Assembly (NCBI GenBank): GCA_964644705.1
Contig: CAZXYF010000143.1
Location: 1-8,034 of the forward strand
Source of the DNA: CAZXYF01 sp964644705
GTDB lineage: Bacteria > Planctomycetota > Brocadiia > SM23-32
Reading direction: 5' to 3'
Length of the DNA stretch: 8,034 nt
A program made the position numbers and the translations under genes. The notes under the pieces are model-generated. The model saw nothing but the letters and a program-made list of their open reading frames with translations, had not been told where the DNA came from and ran no database searches. The stretch's first letter is position 1. Each line of letters opens with the position of its first letter. This document shows, one piece after another, positions 6,429 to 8,034 of this stretch.

Positions 6429-6514
6429 GAGCGTTCCCCTCATAAATTGTCTCGGGTTTTCTCGTGGGAAATGAGTTGTGGATACCGCTTGGAGCTTTCG
6501 TGAATTGAAAATGG

Positions 6515-6520
6515 AAGGAG
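6515..6520 (+). promoter_or_regulatory. Ribosome binding site deciding the pilin start
   Basis: AAGGAG lies 8 nt before the ATG at 6529. It favours that start over an in-frame GTG at 6478 and an ATG at 6511, neither of which has a comparable site. Confidence 0.75.
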
Positions 6521-6528
6521 CAGGCCCG

Positions 6529-7635
6529 ATGGGTATTCTGAAACGAGCGGAGTCAGCTTCCCCCGCGTCGGAATCCGATGTGCAGGGGCAGGCGAAGTCC
6601 CGGCAAAGTCCAACGCGACAACGTTTTACGTGGATCGAGTTGCTTGTGGCCTGCCAGCCGAAGCCCTGGCGAAGGCCAACTCAACAACGTTTCACGTTGA
6701 TCGAGTTGCTTGTGGTGGTCTCCATCATAGCCATTCTGGCGGCGATGTTGCTGCCGGCGCTGGAAAGCGCACGGAAGCAGGCGTGGCGCATCAGCTGCCT
6801 GAGCGATCGTCGGCAGAACTACATGCAGCTCAATTACTTCGTCAACGACCACAATGACCTCCTGCCGCACCCGGTGGGATCCCAGGATGGCAACAAATTT
6901 CTGGCAGCAAAAACCCCGCTCACATGGGAGGGACGAGCACGATATGGGGGGCCGGACGAGGTAGATCAAAGGGTATCGAATCTGTTGGAGCATGGGCCGT
7001 TTCATCAAATGCATAAGGGTACTACTACCTGGAAGGCGGAACTTGTGGGACCGATTGGCGTTATGGCCGCCTTTGGTTACGTAAACTCCCCTGATCTTTT
7101 GTACTGTCCCGCCCTGAAAAGACCGGAACCTGTATCAAATAATAGGGGGTGGTATCTTGATCACAGTCAGGAAGCCGACACCTGGGCGGATTTCATCAAC
7201 GGCAACGGATATTCTTCTAACAAGGGACTCAAGGCAGGCATCGTTCACCAGTTCGGTTATAAAAAATCAAACTCAAGGGACAATCCAATCAGTTTGAATG
7301 TGCGCATGACCGATATTGCCCTTAACTGGCAGGATAACGATGTTTCTCCGGTTATGTTCAGTTGTCTGAATACTGGTGATGGTGGTGTTAACGGTCGCAA
7401 AGACAAAACGTACTGGGGGCATCCGGAAATGTACCTGTGGGGCACGAGCCATCAGTCAGAGGGGATGAACGATGTTTTCTACGATGGCTCGGCCCGGTGG
7501 ATTCCCCGTAGGGAAGTCACGAAGGAGGGCAAGTTGGCGAAGCAGAACAAGTGGCCGGATTATCTGATGAACGACAAGTTTGGCTGGAACAGTGCCAACG
7601 CCTATATATGGTCCCTCAGATACGCCAAACCTTAA
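6529..7635 (+). CDS. Large type II/IV pseudopilin-like protein with duplicated N-terminal leader
   Basis: The 368-residue protein has a prepilin N-terminal methylation motif, QQRFTLIELLVVVSIIAILA (52-71), with Glu59 at the +5 position after the expected cleavage before Phe55. The hydrophobic helix runs to about 75 (AAMLLPAL), then ESARKQAWRISCLSDRRQNY, typical of the large PVC-group pseudopilins. The C-terminal globular part has YCPA (192-195) and HQSEGMNDVFYDG (308-320), a version of the H-x9-DG processing-associated motif with one extra residue. Such proteins are probably exported and assembled or displayed by a type II secretion or type IV pilus-like machine; cargo is unknown. Odd points: the residue before the cleavage site is Arg54, not Gly, and a second degenerate leader, RQRFTWIELLVAC (30-42), lies 22 residues upstream through an in-frame DNA duplication. 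The leader is therefore about 54 residues, unusually long. An in-frame GTG at 6646 would give a 15-residue leader but lacks a good binding site. Confidence 0.9.
   Translation: MGILKRAESASPASESDVQGQAKSRQSPTRQRFTWIELLVACQPKPWRRPTQQRFTLIELLVVVSIIAILAAMLLPALESARKQAWRISCLSDRRQNYMQLNYFVNDHNDLLPHPVGSQDGNKFLAAKTPLTWEGRARYGGPDEVDQRVSNLLEHGPFHQMHKGTTTWKAELVGPIGVMAAFGYVNSPDLLYCPALKRPEPVSNNRGWYLDHSQEADTWADFINGNGYSSNKGLKAGIVHQFGYKKSNSRDNPISLNVRMTDIALNWQDNDVSPVMFSCLNTGDGGVNGRKDKTYWGHPEMYLWGTSHQSEGMNDVFYDGSARWIPRREVTKEGKLAKQNKWPDYLMNDKFGWNSANAYIWSLRYAKP
6588..6715 (+). repeat. 62-nt imperfect tandem duplication inside the pilin 5' end
   Basis: Copy 1 is 6588-6649 and copy 2 is 6654-6715, offset 66 nt (22 codons), so the frame is kept. 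By direct alignment 52 of 62 positions agree; the last 17 bases (GATCGAGTTGCTTGTGG) are identical. Each copy encodes a Lys/Arg-rich stretch, then QRFTxIELLV. The first half of copy 2 (CAGCCGAAGCCCTGGCGAAG) resembles a repeat that I remember as abundant in PVC-group genomes, with spurious translation AEALAKA. GCCAG (6653-6657) and CTGGC (6666-6670) form a small hairpin there. Confidence 0.8.
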
Positions 7636-7646
7636 GGTTTTGTTTT
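7627..7646 (+). terminator. Weak intrinsic terminator-like palindrome at the pilin stop codon
   Basis: AAACC-TTAA-GGTTT is a perfect 14-bp palindrome spanning the TAA stop, followed by TGTTTT. As RNA it gives a 5-bp stem with a 4-nt loop before a short U tract. The stem has only two G-C pairs, so termination would be weak. Confidence 0.3.
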
Positions 7647-7739
7647 AGCGGAGTGGAAAGCGGCATGCTGTGCACCCGGTGTTTTCCTGAGTGTGGAGCT
7701 GGTTGGCGTCGGTCACCGCGGGGGAGTTCGAACTGGAGC

Positions 7740-7756
7740 ACGAATGAACACGAATG
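7740..7756. repeat. Repeat-like segment with two ACGAATG copies
   Basis: ACGAATG occurs at 7740-7746 and 7750-7756, 10 bp apart. The string GGAGCACGAATGAACACGAA matches, from memory, a very common intergenic repeat of Planctomycetes and Verrucomicrobia (minus-strand translation like HSCSFV). This is recognition without a search. Confidence 0.4.
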
Positions 7757-7806
7757 CGCGCTAATATGACGGCTGCGGCAGGGAATATATGGCATGGGGG
7801 CTGTTT

Positions 7807-7849
7807 GGCCCGAACATTTCACAAACCTCAAGCGTGAAATGTCCGGGCC
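7807..7849. repeat. Strong inverted repeat with 16-nt arms
   Basis: GGCCCGAACATTTCAC (7807-7822) pairs with GTGAAATGTCCGGGCC (7834-7849) at 15 of 16 positions around an 11-nt loop. No T run follows on either strand, so it is not a typical Rho-independent terminator. It lies 171 nt after the pilin stop. Its shape suits a structured RNA, a REP/MITE-like element or a protein-binding cruciform. Confidence 0.7.
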
Positions 7850-7885
7850 GGGGCACCGAGCGCACGCGAAGAACACGACTACATC

Positions 7886-7904
7886 GCCGGATTAGCCGGC
7901 TAAT
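7886..7904. repeat. 14-bp perfect palindrome with overlapping hairpin
   Basis: ATTAGCCGGCTAAT (7891-7904) is perfectly self-complementary. Overlapping it, GCCGG (7886-7890) can pair with CCGGC (7896-7900) around ATTAG, followed by TAATTT. It could be a dimer-binding operator or part of a weak terminator. Confidence 0.45.
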
Positions 7905-7970
7905 TTGAAGGACCACTCGCCTCGGAAAATCGGTTTTGGTCAAAAGAGTCAGAACCGCTCTCGATGGTTA

Positions 7971-8034
7971 TTACCCGCTTTTTGCGGTTTCGACCACCAG
8001 CTGATCACGTGTTTCTACGATCGGGATTTGCAGT
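7971..8034 (-). CDS. Possible C-terminal end of a minus-strand gene (partial, cut by window edge)
   Basis: From the right edge one minus-strand frame is open for 20 codons, reading LQIPIVETRDQLVVETAKSG, and then meets two adjacent TAA codons (7973-7971 and 7970-7968). The residue mix is protein-like and tandem stops are common after real genes, but a frame this short can be open by chance. No family can be named. Confidence 0.3.
   Translation of the reverse strand, partial: LQIPIVETRDQLVVETAKSG

Larger units (their letters stand above)
5680..6528. other. 849-nt gene-poor interval rich in repeats and hairpins
   Basis: No reading frame here looks like a real protein; the longest ones have low-complexity or Arg-rich translations. 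It contains the upstream region of the LysM gene (5680-5725), a G/C-flanked hairpin (5801-5824), two nested inverted repeats (5896-6064), a short direct repeat (6228-6254), a hairpin cluster (6283-6389) and the presumed pilin promoter (6401-6428). Parts of it, such as the AGAGAAGGATTTAACCGCC stretch and the GACGAAGGCAAAGGC stretch, resemble from memory dispersed intergenic repeats of PVC-group genomes. That resemblance cannot be verified from one window. Confidence 0.6.
7636..8034. other. Gene-poor interval downstream of the pilin gene
   Basis: These 399 nt hold no convincing complete gene. They contain a terminator-like palindrome at the left edge, a repeat-like segment (7740-7756), a strong inverted repeat (7807-7849), a 14-bp palindrome (7891-7904), and perhaps the 3' end of a minus-strand gene (7971-8034). 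Reading frames on the minus strand here have translations typical of non-coding DNA. Confidence 0.55.

Noticed and set aside
5680..6475. CRISPR array or replication-origin iterons
   Set aside because: Repeats occur only as pairs, with no regular spacer pattern, no cas gene and no DnaA-box cluster that I could see.
7807..7849. Rho-independent terminator of the pilin gene
   Set aside because: The stem is strong but no T run follows on either strand.
7964..8034. Plus-strand start at the right edge (ATG at 7964, open to the end)
   Set aside because: No ribosome binding site and an Arg/Phe/Pro-rich translation; the opposite-strand frame with tandem stops looks somewhat more protein-like.

Overview
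The window reads as a bacterial chromosome fragment of moderately high GC, most plausibly from the Planctomycetes-Verrucomicrobia-Chlamydiae superphylum (Kiritimatiellota, Lentisphaerota or a relative). This is inferred from the style of the genes. The strongest pointers are a large pseudopilin with an FTLIELLVVVSIIAILAAML-type leader and a C-terminal H-x10-DG motif, a two-LysM membrane-anchored protein, a HEAT-repeat lipoprotein, and intergenic DNA full of short inverted repeats. No rRNA, tRNA, CRISPR array, transposase or phage gene was seen.

Layout. Positions 1-945 (+): the tail of an unidentified gene, then a membrane-anchored alpha/beta hydrolase 14 nt downstream with a strong ribosome binding site. 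Positions 928-1890 (-): a Gfo/Idh/MocA-type NAD(P)-dependent oxidoreductase whose 3' end overlaps the hydrolase tail to tail by 18 nt. A 220-nt divergent gap separates it from 2111-3052 (+), a single-pass membrane protein with a long coiled coil and a very acidic C-terminal tail; I cannot assign it a function. Positions 3078-5679 hold three minus-strand genes in the order LysM protein, HEAT-repeat lipoprotein, then RsmA/KsgA (16S rRNA dimethyladenosine methyltransferase), separated by 135 and 127 nt. The first two are probably cell-envelope proteins; RsmA is a conserved housekeeping enzyme.

Positions 5680-6528 carry no convincing gene but much structure: a tandem 11-bp repeat before the LysM gene, two nested long-range inverted repeats, a 9-bp direct repeat, and a cluster of hairpins that includes a nearly continuous 18-position stem (6351-6389). 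Positions 6529-7635 (+) encode the pseudopilin. Its 5' end holds a 62-nt in-frame duplication (52 of 62 bases identical, offset 66 nt), so two processing-site consensus sequences lie 22 residues apart. Positions 7636-8034 hold a weak terminator-like palindrome, a 16-bp-arm inverted repeat, a 14-bp palindrome, and possibly the 3' end of a minus-strand gene entering from the right.

I found no defence system, biosynthetic cluster or clearly new multi-gene system. The best leads are the duplicated pilin leader, the structured repeat-like DNA on either side of the pilin gene, and the uncharacterised coiled-coil/acidic membrane protein.
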